Both the position numbers and the translations under genes were made by a program. This document shows, piece after piece, positions 33,816-44,699 of a DNA stretch of 64,000 nt. Position 1 is the first letter of the stretch. Every line of letters begins with the position of its first letter. The notes beneath the pieces are model-generated. The model saw only the letters and a list, made by a program, of their open reading frames with translations. It was not told the origin of the DNA and did not search any database. This DNA comes from Melastoma dodecandrum (lineage: Eukaryota; Streptophyta; Magnoliopsida; Myrtales; Melastomataceae), in assembly GCA_029817715.1 (NCBI GenBank), contig JARUPY010000602.1, positions 1,381,501-1,445,500 on the forward strand, in the 5' to 3' direction.

Positions 33816-34161
33816 CCGTAACCCAGTGAAAAAAGTTTTCGTCCACAAGTTAAAAAGAAGGAAGCCGAAGATTGATCACCTAAAACAACAATTGCTAGGA
33901 GACATTACACGATTACAACAGCTAGATACAAAAAGTAGTATGCCAAAAAAATTGAGATGACACGGAGAGTATTTTATAACAAGCAAACAAAAAATCAAGA
34001 CACAATTAACCATGCCTCAGCCATGCCGATACTTCGATGAGTAGCCTCGCACATCTGTCTCCTCCCAGGTACCCTCGATTGACAATCAAGTTAGCCGGAT
34101 ACAGCTATCCTGTATGGACGGCAGCCTATGTCTTTCTGAAGACCAGGACTTCGACTTTGAA
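33816..34161 (-). other. Probable 3' UTR of the ankyrin/GPCR-chaperone gene
   Basis: This non-coding stretch lies between the retrotransposon and the stop codon of the minus-strand ankyrin gene. The retroelement therefore sits just downstream of that gene. Confidence 0.4.
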
Positions 34162-36581
34162 TTATTGCATGCACGAGGAATGTTCTCCCACGTCTTCGCT
34201 CAATTGTTGCACGCCGTTGCTGCCTCTGACGCCGGCGGTCTGCTTCCTGTGTTTCTTTGTCTTCGCTTTCTTCACCTTCATTCGCCGTTTCTTCTCGTCG
34301 CTATCGACCCACGTGTAATTTGGCGGTATGAAAAAGGGATCTGCATCGTCCTTCATGCGTTGGCTGTCACCATCACTCGACTGGTTCCCGCGATTTAATT
34401 TCATCCAAGATATCCAAGAGGTACCGTCAGTTTCTCTTGCCTTGGCTTCCTGGAAATGGGCCGGACTTGAACAAGGGGTGGAAAATTCCTCCACAGGCTG
34501 AAGCTCCTCAAACTTCGTGAAGGTGACAATTACTCTTATGGTAGGCACGATGGGTATAGCGAGCTGAAATACACAAATGGCGCATGCATAGATAGGTTTG
34601 TATATGCCAGGGGACAATGAACAGTAACTACTTCCAGGGGAAAATCCATTTTAGACTAAGCCAAGGATATGAGCAAGTCTCTAGGTTTCAATCACTAAGA
34701 GCATACTATCAAGTAATATTTTCCGAAAAATGTCCTCTCATGAATCACAATACCAGCATGAGGTCCAAGGCTTCAACTTCACATTGGTTCAGAAAGGCAA
34801 TGCAAAAAATTTTAAAAATTCAAGGCCAACATGGACTCCATGAGATGAAAAATAGTGCACTGTTGATCGGGAAAATGTTTGCACTGACAATTGGCACCAG
34901 TTATCACAAAAACTCAAATCCCCTTCTCGTGAATAAAATGCGGTGGATACTCCTCCGCCATGCTAAACAAAAACTTCACTAAAGTAATTACATTAAAAAT
35001 AAACCGTACCTTAACAGGAAAAGTGCCAGGAGGAAGTTTAGTCGTCAAAAGCTCTCTAAGTCTCCTCACGGCCTTCACCTTGTTCGCCAAGATGTCGAGC
35101 AGAGGTAAAAGTTCATCCGTTTTCAAAGGGAAGTCTGGAGTCAACCACAGAACAGGTCTTAGACCTTTTTTGTACTCGCTTTCATGCTTCAACTCGCTAT
35201 TGGGCCCTTTTTTCTTTTTCTTCTTGTTCAGTTTGTCCTTTCCCTTCTTATGGTCCACAAGCTCATCCTTAGAGAGATCAGAGGAAGACCTCCCCAAGCC
35301 AGCTACTTTTTCATGGCAATCAACGGTTGATTTGGAGTGCCTCTTAGCTTTAGAATCATCAGGATCATCTCCCGCGTCCTTACTCCCCTTCTTCCAACCA
35401 AACCAACTCTTCCTCTCCTTTGACATACCATTGGCTTCACTAGCCACAACACCATTGTTTTGGCAGTCATGATCCCCATGGTCTTCATCCTCGCATTGAA
35501 GATCCCCATTCCCTCCTGTGCCGAGCACGGATTCTAATTGATTTCTTTCCTCAGCGGTCAGCACATCATCATAACCATCACCAGCACCCAATGCCCTTTC
35601 TTCTTCCTCCACTGCAAACAATTCCTCATCTGTCATTGCACCAGGAACCCTCCGTGATTTCACGCTTACCATTACATGAAGCATATCATAGACCTTCGCT
35701 TTCCAGCCACCGACCATCTCAGTTCTGTCCTGCCGCCTCCAATTTAAATGAGGCACAAGCTCTGCCTGAGTTACATCGATGCCTGGCCTATACATATTGG
35801 TCTGAGACATGAGGGCAACTTCATGAGCCACCTCTGCCTCAGAAGGCTGGGCACCAGCTCCTTCTAAAGCATTTGTTATTTCCTTCTCCTTGTGCACCAG
35901 TACAATCAAAGACCCATTTGGCAAGGAGATGTTACCATCAACCGAAGAGTAACCATCCCCCAGAAACAAAAAGGTCTGCTCAGCTCTCTGAATTCGGAAA
36001 CCATCGAAACCCGCTAGTGTCATGTCTGCTCGCAGGTTAGAACCACGCTTCCATATACGATAAGTATCGGATGGAGCAATTCGCCCAATGAATGGAATGA
36101 CAGAGCTTTCGAAATGAAAAGTAATCTCCATGTAAAAATCGCGTATCCGAGAAGCAGAAGCAACTATCCGAGGCAGCCTCCTACACCATTTTGCCCATGC
36201 TAGGGGCTGGTAATGCCTTGCAATGATCATGGCGATTGATTCCTCTTTAGTGCACACAGCTTCTTGGAGAGCACTCCACCCATTCTCATTCTGAAGGCTC
36301 CAATCTGCACCAGCCGCCATCAAGATCTCCGCTGATATCGGGTCTCGCAATCGCACAGCAAGGTGAAGAGGGGTTTCTCTACCAGGCACATCGCGCCTGT
36401 CAATGACAGCAGACACTGCATCGGCCTGCTTCTCAGCCTCAAGAGACTCTGCTTCTGTATTGACCTCACCAGCCTTGGCAAGCCGAGGGAAGGTTGAAAT
36501 TAAAGCTCTTAGAGAGGTGTAGTCACGGCGTAAAACAGCCAGGTGTGCAGGACTGTGAGCATATCTGGAATGGTCTTCCAT
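34162..36581 (-). CDS. Ankyrin repeat protein with GPCR-chaperone (ANKRD13-like) domain
   Basis: Two exons (36581-35010 and 34563-34162) join in phase 0 to give 657 residues. The N-terminus carries ankyrin repeats (SPAHLAVLRRDYTSLRALI, ETPLHLAVRLRDPISAEILM, NGWSALQEAVCTKEESIAMI). The conserved GPCR-chaperone block (DUF3424) follows from about residue 130: FHFESSVIPFIGRIAPSDTY, RIWKRGSNLRADMTLAGFDG and FLFLGDG. GLRPVLWLTPDFPLKTDELL then continues into exon 2 with IPTIRVIVTFTKFEEL. An acidic/UIM-like segment (DEELFAVEEEERAL) and a Lys-rich stretch (KGKDKLNKKKKKKG) lie between. Animal ANKRD13 proteins bind ubiquitinated membrane cargo. The plant relatives are largely uncharacterised, so only the architecture is firm. 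Confidence 0.9.
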
Positions 36582-39171
36582 GGCCTCTATCTTTCAAGCC
36601 TCAGACCCACGCCCTTCCACTTAGCACGCTAACCCCTACTATTATCTACAAGATTCTACCCAAAAATCATGCGATGACATGATCTTCAGGTCATTCGCCC
36701 CTCCAGAGCACAACAATGCACCAACAGACCTCACTGTTATCGTTAATCCACCGACTCCCCCCAGTTTACTTCCCCAATATTCTGCTGCAAAAATACCAAA
36801 CCCCAAGTCCAGAGCAATACACCCCTCCTTGTCAAGAAGCTACAATCCCTGTCCACGAACAACAACGAGCTCGAAATCATCCAAACAGTCGATTTTCCCA
36901 AACTCAACATGTTCCACAAAGTCAGGATTTAACGAAAGCAAGTGATCGGATAACGCGCAGAAATCGCCATCGCCCCCTGGTCTAACAAAACCCCAAAAAG
37001 AATCCACCAATACCTTGAAAACCCGGCCAATTACACCCAAAAAGTCCAAACTAATCACGCTCTCGCCGGGAGGGACGAAATCAAGGACGACGAGGACGGA
37101 GAGATTCGCATCCAATTCCCCGACGCCTCCCACATTCTTTCCAATCGATGGGGATCAACGAAACCCGGGGAATGAAACAACCGCTAGGCGAACAAACGAT
37201 TCCAACAGAAAAAAAAAAAAGAGGGGAAGGAGAGAGAAAAAAATCACAACACCTGAATCGAGATCCGGTTGCAGTTCGAGCGAATGCAGCGTCGTCGTTC
37301 GTACTGTGCGGGAATTGGGGCTGAATGTAACAGAGAAGGGACGAGACGCTACGATACAGTACGAGACGATCCGAGCCAACCAACCAACGTTTTCGGGAAG
37401 GGGGTGATCGGACGGCGCTGGTGTGGCCTCACAGTGAATTAGCTAATGGTCAGGATTGGTTCATCTTCACTTTCTTGTAGAAGTACAATAATACACTGGC
37501 TTCATTTTGAAACGAGAATTGGGAGGAAAGACAGTTCAAGTTCAACCTATCCGGGGGAAGAAATTAATTGGGCCGACCTTGAGGGGCCCGTCCCCGTTAG
37601 GGCCACTAACGGGCCCATTTGGGTGTTCCCTGTGTCTCACCCGGGGATTGCTTGAGAACGACGACGGCCCCGTCGCCGGTTCAGCGATTGCCGTTCTCCT
37701 CCTCCGGCGCCCCAACAGCATCCTTGACTTCCTGGATGAGGAGTTGAATCTCGTTACGTCCTGCTTAGTAGTCCCAGACAATAAGTTTTGATGATTTCGA
37801 AGCACAAGCAACTCACTCTGCTACGTAAATTCCCTATGGTTGGCTGAGGTTAGTTCACACGTTCCGTTGAGATGTCCTGATCTATCAATGCTAAATCGCC
37901 GGAGAAATACGTCGACCCGATGAACACTGTCCAGACACACTGTGCTCGCATCTGTTTGGGTGCTGCTGAATGAATGTGTGATGCTGCTAACTGGTTTCCT
38001 CCCCACAGCAATTACTGAGGTCCGTAAGAATTGAATCTGCAGAGAAGCTTAGAGCGAAGAATATCAGTTCCCTGGTGCACATCCCAATTTCTCCTTCCTG
38101 GAAATGAATGCGGACGGCAACCAATCTGAGACTCAAGGAGGGAGTTAATTAAGCTGTTCTAGGAAAGAGATGCATGGCTCGATCGTCTTGACGAGTTAAG
38201 CTTTGAAACTAAGGACCTCCTGGATAACAGCTCATTGGTACTAAGATTTAATCCCTGAACACCATCCAGAGTTGTATAATTATGCCGGCCTTGGCTCGCT
38301 ATAAAATCCTTCAGTCAACCATCGAATAAAAACTAATGCTCTAGAATCAAAAGGGTTGGAAGCAGACACCATGACCTAAACAACTAGTTGATTCAGAAGA
38401 ACCAAATGAATAAAATACCGGATTATATCATCCCACTAGAAGTGTTGGCGCTAGCCCAGACTGCAGGTGATTGAAGGAGTTACAAATATCCACTGAGACG
38501 GACGCATACTTGGTTCATGAGTCAGCTGCGATCCTACACAGAGGAAGGAAACGGGGGCATGAGGTTGAATTTGGCGACAAAACACCAGTCCGGGTAACAT
38601 GGAATAACAAAATCAATATATAGAAATCGTACATCAGGAAAATGAAAATATATATATCAGGGATAAAATCCACGTTCTTAAAGAATTTTCACAATGCCAA
38701 GCCGAGGGGAGGGGCACCTCCCAGGATTTCAATCTGTTGAGCGAGTACGTTAAAAAAAAAAAAACAGATTTTGGCAACAGGAAAGCTTCATATTTTAATT
38801 TATGCAGGAGAGAAATCCCTAAGAACAATTACTGAAACACAGACAGCGAAAGAAAATGTGGAAGCCAACCATATATATATTGATTCTGCATTCCCCATGG
38901 ACTTCAAATGAAAAGTTCATCATCATGTTCAAGAAACATCGTCATTACTGGCTCTTGGCTGAACAAGAACCAACTGATCCATGATTTTATATACAAAAAT
39001 GAGAAACAACATTCAAGGTTCGTAGTGTTCATGGGCATTCCATTCCCCCAGTTGAACAAAACGACTACCAGTCACTTAACATTACATTTTCTCCCAGTTA
39101 GGTCCGAAAAGGACTGGTTTCAATGAATTACGTCACTTGTGATGGGTGGAAGGACTTGACTGTATCTTCAT
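36582..39171. other. Intergenic: ankyrin gene upstream side and THA 3' flank
   Basis: 36582-37440 is the upstream side of the ankyrin gene and probably includes a leader, possibly with an intron. 37440-39171 has no gene I can support. A plus-strand frame at 37507-37791 is open but unlike any known family. AT repeats and an A-run near 38750 are present. Confidence 0.4.
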
Positions 39172-41268
39172 TTAGAACCCGTTCGCACCAGTCAGTGCGC
39201 CCTGAAGCGAAAAACACGAGATTAATGAACCATTGTTATTTAGGTAGGCTTGGCTACAACTACCAGGCGGACAATAGTTTACCTTGAAGCAGGATATGGT
39301 GTATCGAACGTCGTCGGCAGATACTTGGTGATGAAGCACCAGCCGGATCCTGAAGAAAACATACCCGATAAAGGAGAGCACAGCCATTGATTTTGTGAAT
39401 GCGTGGGGTTAGAAAAAACTAGGAGGCAAACGAAGAAGCAGACCTGTTCGATGACTCCAGCATCAGGAGGATCCCTTGTTCCTTGAGCTTCGTCAATGTC
39501 TTTTCAGCTGTGGAATTCGCATCTTCGAGAAAATCCACATATATCTGGATAAAGCACAGGTTAAGTCGAGCATCTGGCACTCATATTGAATAAACAAAGC
39601 AATCATGAACTCAAAATAATCTTCCTCGAAAAAAGATGGAGAACCCCTAAAAACCTTGTTTACAGGACAATTTGAAATCTTACGATATTCGTCTCAACAG
39701 ATATGACATCCACTTTCAGGCCCTTAATTCGGTCCAGTCCCTCTGCAGAAAACCCGATAGGATGTAAGAAAAATGTAGAAAAACTAATCCCCTCTAATAG
39801 TATCTGGTCCATGCAGAGGATTCACCATTTGCACACTATGATGTACCTGCCAAAGCTCTAGCATTCCTGTGATCCTCTTCGAGCTTCGAGATGTTCTCTT
39901 GCACAGCGACAAGGGCAGCTGCGCACAAGACACCGACCTGTCTCATCCCACCGCCTAAAGTTTTCCTCAACCTTCTCGCCTGAGAGAAACACCGCAGATG
40001 AGGCACCCGAAGCGATGATCTCCCAGCCAAGAAAACACCAGAAGAGAGAAGAGAAAACTCCTGGGAGAGGCGAAGGTACCTTGGAGATGAAGTCCGAAGA
40101 GCCAACAATAACGGACCCAACTGGCGCGCCAATTCCCTTGGATAAACAAACCTGTTTAACAGAAAGAAATGTTTATTGACCATATCACAAGAACTCGTGC
40201 ATGGAAGTGAAGGAATAAGTATCATTGTTTGGACGTACCGAAACCGAGTCGGCAGCCCGCACAAGCCTGTCTACAGGAACTTTCAGTGCCTAGACAAATA
40301 AAACTTGATTCAGCCACTTATTGTGATCAAGAGTTTTGGAAAAACATCAAAGAATTCTACAGAAACAGAATGGCCTTCAACAAGAGTCAGACCCCACCTA
40401 TCAAATAGATAAAATTCTACTCGTATAGATCAAAAAGTAATAAACTGTTGAATTCTCAAACATATTATGGTTCTCCAGGACTTACTAACAAAGATGGAGA
40501 AAGCATGCAAGAGATGACACTCACCGTCGCTGCATTGAAAATCCGGGCTCCGTCAATATGAAGCTTGAGGCCATGCTTCTTTGCCAGCTCCCCGATCTTA
40601 TCCGTGTAGTCAACAGACAGGCATCTGCCACCACAGCTGCATAAAACGGACAGTCAATACAGTATCTTATTCCACAAAAAAAAGAACTGCTTTAATGAAC
40701 CATAAAAAGCCATGCATTTTACTCATAATCATTTGTGATTAGACCATAATAAACAAACATCTTGCAGGAAGGAATGAGGCAATATGAGTTAAATTCATGA
40801 TACAGCTACAAACAAACTGGCTTACTTTGCTTGGGTGTTCTCCAAGCATATGAGCTTGGTCGTCGGATACACGAGCTCCCCTCTTGGGTCCCTGATGGCA
40901 GCTTCGACTAGGCCAATGTCCATGGTCCCATCCGGGTTGTTCCTCACGGTCCTGGGATGAACGCCCCCAATCGTCGAGATCCCACCGTTCTCGTAGATGT
41001 GTATGTGGGAGTTATCTCCGAGGATGACCTCGCTTCCCCTGATCTCACAGTGAACTAGCACGCTGATCAGGTTACCCATGGTGCCAGACGGAACGAACAG
41101 AGCAGCCTCCTTGCCCGTGATCCTCGCCATCTCCGATTCCAGCCGAAAAGCAGTCGGATCATTCACAAGGACGTCATCATCGACTTCAGCAGCAGCCATA
41201 GCCGCCCTCATGGACTCGGTGGGCTTGGTAACAGTATCAGAACGGAGATCAACAAACTGGGACACCAT
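39172..41268 (-). CDS. THA1: L-threonine aldolase (PLP-dependent)
   Basis: Nine exons: 41268-40826, 40636-40525, 40289-40239, 40151-40080, 39979-39847, 39742-39684, 39544-39444, 39349-39283 and 39201-39172. All are GT-AG and in phase, giving 355 residues, the family's normal length. The start [20 protein letters not shown] is typical. Family blocks follow: [52 protein letters not shown] and the cofactor-lysine motif [30 protein letters not shown] and [14 protein letters not shown] come later. The enzyme splits threonine (or allo-threonine) into glycine and acetaldehyde with pyridoxal phosphate. No transit peptide is apparent, so it is probably cytosolic. Arabidopsis has THA1 and THA2; the symbol given denotes the family, and the exact orthologue is not resolved. 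Confidence 0.93.
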
Positions 41269-42761
41269 CTTCAGCTAAGTTCACTGGTAGATTCACAACC
41301 AAAGCATCAAAATTCCAACCAGACTGGGATGGACCATCGAGCAGGGGGAACAAACGAGTTTCTTCCCTAAAAGAAACGTTTTTTTCTTATTTGGTCCCAA
41401 CGACACTCCTAGGCATGCAATGCATGATCACGAATTCAACACAGACAGACCAGGAGAAGTCTAAAATCAAAACACTGAACGACTAAACAACCGAGCACGC
41501 CAGAATCCCCAATGGGAGCTTAGAACAGTCATCGCCATAAGTCCAATACCTTTTTCACCTGGGCTAATAAATCTGCCAAAATCTATTGTTTCCCCGGTCA
41601 AGGTGACGACTTGAAGGCTCTTATAATATCAGCAGAACAAAATTGGGAGAAGGAAACAGACAAAATGGAGACCCACCCGAGAATCAGAATTCCCCGGAAA
41701 TGTGATGCTAGCAGACAACAGCAAAAGATGACAGCAGAAAACCAAACTGGGAGCATGAAAGCTCTTCCTTCTTCAGTTTTAGGCCATTCGATTGTCCAGG
41801 TAAAGAAATCTACAGAGAAAATTGAAAAGGAAAAGGGGTAAAGGAACAAACAATCCAAGCCGTCGCTTGGTGCATGCAATCCAAGTGGAGACAAGCAAAA
41901 AAAAAAAAAAAAAGCTTGAACCACACCCCTTCGAAAGATCCCATTAGTGACTGATTACCGGGTTGATTACCTTGATCAATGGGGTGGGTTGGGGGAATCT
42001 CCTCCTCTCTAGGAAGCAGCCTCGTAGTTTCGGTCCAAACAATGATTGAGAAGAATCCGGCACTCCATTTGTTGGGTGTTTGAGTGGGCAAAAAAGTTAG
42101 TGGGACTAAAAGCTAATTGGATTTGGCTTCCGATGAGGCACCACAACCTAAGCATTTCGGATGGGATGATGATGATGAAAGGACGCCACAAAGTTTCTTT
42201 TGCTATTACGGGGTAGGGTAGCGTCGTGAGGCTGCCTAAGTTAGATTCCAAATTCCATACACTCTTTGAACGAATTCAAGCCATTAGGACGCTGCAAAGT
42301 TGAAAGGATTCTTTTCCTTTTTCTCTTTTAGAATCCCACCGTCGTCGATCAGGGCGATGATGATGATCATGCACATGCATGCGCATTCGGATTTTGAAGG
42401 AGCCCCACAAGACGCAGCAGCTTTTACGCGACGTGCACATCATCTGGACACAAACCGAGTAATTTAGGATGATGATGGATATGGGCTTCTGAAAATAATC
42501 TGAGATGGCTTTCTGTTCATGGGCTTTTTGATCTCCCAGACATTCATCTCGAGAACCGAACCTGACGACGAACAATCTTTTCGGACTACCTTAAAAACTT
42601 TTGAATCTGTCGGTGTAAGAGAAGAAGTGTCCGAGTATAACAACTTCCCCCCAATAACTAACTTCTCTAGTTAATGACAATCCGTAGGTTGTAAGAAGAA
42701 GTTTGCCCTGCAGCGTATGCATCTAACTAATAGCATAATAGCTCTGTTACCACTCCCAGAT
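41269..42761. other. THA upstream region and RAF1 3' flank
   Basis: 41269 to about 42100 is the upstream and leader side of the threonine aldolase gene, with an A-run at 41898-41913. 42100-42761 shows no gene; the last part is the 3' flank of RAF1. Confidence 0.4.
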
Positions 42762-44105
42762 TCACTCCCAATCCTCGTCGCTCAACTGATCCTCGACCTC
42801 ATCCTTTGGAGGCCGCACGACCAACACGACGCTACCGAGGCTCTCCTCTACCCCTTCTTCCTTCAGCTTCCACCCCTTCTCCACCTTCAGTCCGCTCACT
42901 TCGTTCTCGGTTGCGGCCACCAGGTAAAACCCGTCATCCAACTCCACCGGCTTCCGATCCCTATCCAACACCACCAGGATACCTTCCTCCTCGCTCCATA
43001 TATTCACCTTCCATGGCAGAATTCTTGCATCCCTGAATTCCAAGGCCACGCCCCCTCCGGTGATTGCCGTCATGGGCTCCCACCTTGGCAGCACCACCCA
43101 CCTTCTCCACGGCTTCTCCGCAGTCACCACTCCAAACTCCCCTGACCCCCTCGTGTCCCTTGGTGCCTCAGCCAGCTCTCCCACGTCAGCACCACAAACC
43201 GGAAGTACCACCACTGATGTCGCCTCTGCAACCTCCCCGATTCTCAACCGGACCACTGGGACCCTCACCTCGTCATCGACCTCATCCCCCTCGCCCTCCT
43301 CTCCCTTCCCTGCGATCTCCTCCTCGACCGCCCGCCTCGCATCCTCGGTGACGACAGCCTCAAGCGCCCTAGCAAATGAAGTCGCCCTCTGCTCCGTCCC
43401 CTCCCCGTGCTCCCGTCCCAGCCTTATCAACATGAAGGCCAGGCAATCCCCAGGGGAGTTGTAATCAAAACTCCTGAAACCCCTCTCAGTTTTCCTCCTC
43501 GGGAAATCCTTGATTGCCCTGGCCACATCGGCCGCCCCCTTCCCATCAAGCCCATTCAGGACAATATACTCCGCGGTGGCCAGCCGCTGTGCAGTGCTGA
43601 GCAGCCTGATTTCGTACAGAAGCTCCGCTGAGGATACGGAGTCGAAGGCGGCGACGAGCTCAGGGGAAGCACCAGACGTGATGATGGAGTCACGCACCTG
43701 GGCGGCGACAATGAGGCGATTCTGCTCGTGGCCGGAGATGCCAGTGATCTCCTCAAGGGAGGAAGGGGTGAAGGAGCCATCACGGAGGAGGGATGCGATG
43801 AGGGGGGCATAGGAGTGCCAGAGGCCGAGGCGGTTGGAGAGGACGTTGAGCTGGGAGGCAGTGTCGAGGGCAGCGAGCTCGGCGGGAAGAGGGGAGGGAG
43901 GGGGGCGGAAGGGCTGGTAGAGGGACTCGGGAGGGTTTTTGGTGAGGGTGGGGGAGGAGGACGGGAGGAGGATAAGCTTCGAGGGAGGTGGCTCGAGACT
44001 GGCCGTCACGACGGCATGTGGCCTGGAGGCGGCAGAGAGGCGGCGTCGGTGGTGGTGGTGGCAGAGAGGGGGTTGGGGGAGGAAAGGAGAGTTGAGGGAT
44101 AGCAT
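42762..44105 (-). CDS. RAF1: Rubisco accumulation factor 1, chloroplast
   Basis: An intronless frame of 447 codons. The first 50-60 residues look like a plastid transit peptide (Ser/Pro/His/Arg-rich, few acids; PQPPLCHHHHRRRLSAASRP). The mature N-terminal alpha domain begins YQPFRPPPSPLP, then LNVLSNRLGLWHSYAPLI, LEEITGISGHEQNRLIVAAQVRDS, YEIRLLSTAQRLATAEYI and GAADVARAIKDFPRRKTERG. After an acidic linker (GKGEEGEGDEVDDEV) comes the C-terminal beta domain: VRLRIGEVAEATSVVVLPVCG, WVVLPRWEPMTAI and DGFYLVAA. RAF1 acts in the stroma after chaperonin release, dimerising Rubisco large subunits during holoenzyme assembly. The gene is very GC-rich. It shares a 594-bp intergenic region with the divergent PPR gene. 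Confidence 0.95.
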   Translation of the reverse strand: MLSLNSPFLPQPPLCHHHHRRRLSAASRPHAVVTASLEPPPSKLILLPSSSPTLTKNPPESLYQPFRPPPSPLPAELAALDTASQLNVLSNRLGLWHSYAPLIASLLRDGSFTPSSLEEITGISGHEQNRLIVAAQVRDSIITSGASPELVAAFDSVSSAELLYEIRLLSTAQRLATAEYIVLNGLDGKGAADVARAIKDFPRRKTERGFRSFDYNSPGDCLAFMLIRLGREHGEGTEQRATSFARALEAVVTEDARRAVEEEIAGKGEEGEGDEVDDEVRVPVVRLRIGEVAEATSVVVLPVCGADVGELAEAPRDTRGSGEFGVVTAEKPWRRWVVLPRWEPMTAITGGGVALEFRDARILPWKVNIWSEEEGILVVLDRDRKPVELDDGFYLVAATENEVSGLKVEKGWKLKEEGVEESLGSVVLVVRPPKDEVEDQLSDEDWE

Positions 44106-44699
44106 CGCTGCTTGCCGCTCTTCCTTCTTCTTCTTGTTTGTTCTTCAGCCGGTGGTTGCCTGTTTGGGAGGACGATCCGATGAGGATGAGGATGAGGATG
44201 AGGATGAGATATTTTCTTCCTGGTTTGCGAACGAAGGATTGAACTGATTTCTGTTAGAGCTAGGATTGTGGATGGATAACCTTTTCCTTTCGAAGTCTTT
44301 TGGACCTTCAATTCAGCTCTCAATTTAAACCCCCACGACAACCTCGTAGTCCGGCCCTAACAGCCAGTAGAGTTGTCGGGCTAACTTGAAATCTATTATG
44401 GGCCGGAACAGGCTTTTGACTGCCACGTCATCGAACGGTAAGTGATACCAAAAAGGAAAGAGTACGCACACGTTGAGAATTGGTTTTACAATCCATGATA
44501 CGGTCAAACTCAATTCTATGTAAGAAAAATTGAGGACGAGTTTTTTACTTTTAAAAATTAAATTCAATGCTTTTTAACACCAAATTTAAGGCTTTGACGA
44601 ACTTTTGAAAGGCACTCATCCGAAAGGTCTCCGAAAATAACGACTTCAATCGTAATGTTGGGAAAATTCGTTGGGTCACATGTCGGCGGCGTCTCGTGA
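44106..44699. promoter_or_regulatory. Shared divergent promoter region of RAF1 and a PPR gene
   Basis: 594 bases separate the two start codons, which face away from each other. The RAF1 side has a (GATGAG)n run near 44177-44208, which would be a CTCATC repeat in its leader. No clear TATA box is seen for either gene. Both neighbours are nuclear genes for organelle-type functions, but co-regulation is only a guess. Confidence 0.5.

Noticed and set aside
37507..37791. Plus-strand 94-codon open frame
   Set aside because: Unusual composition but no recognisable family and no clear gene signals around it.
42717..44247. Many long plus-strand frames opposite RAF1
   Set aside because: They are antisense shadows of a GC-rich gene with strong codon bias.
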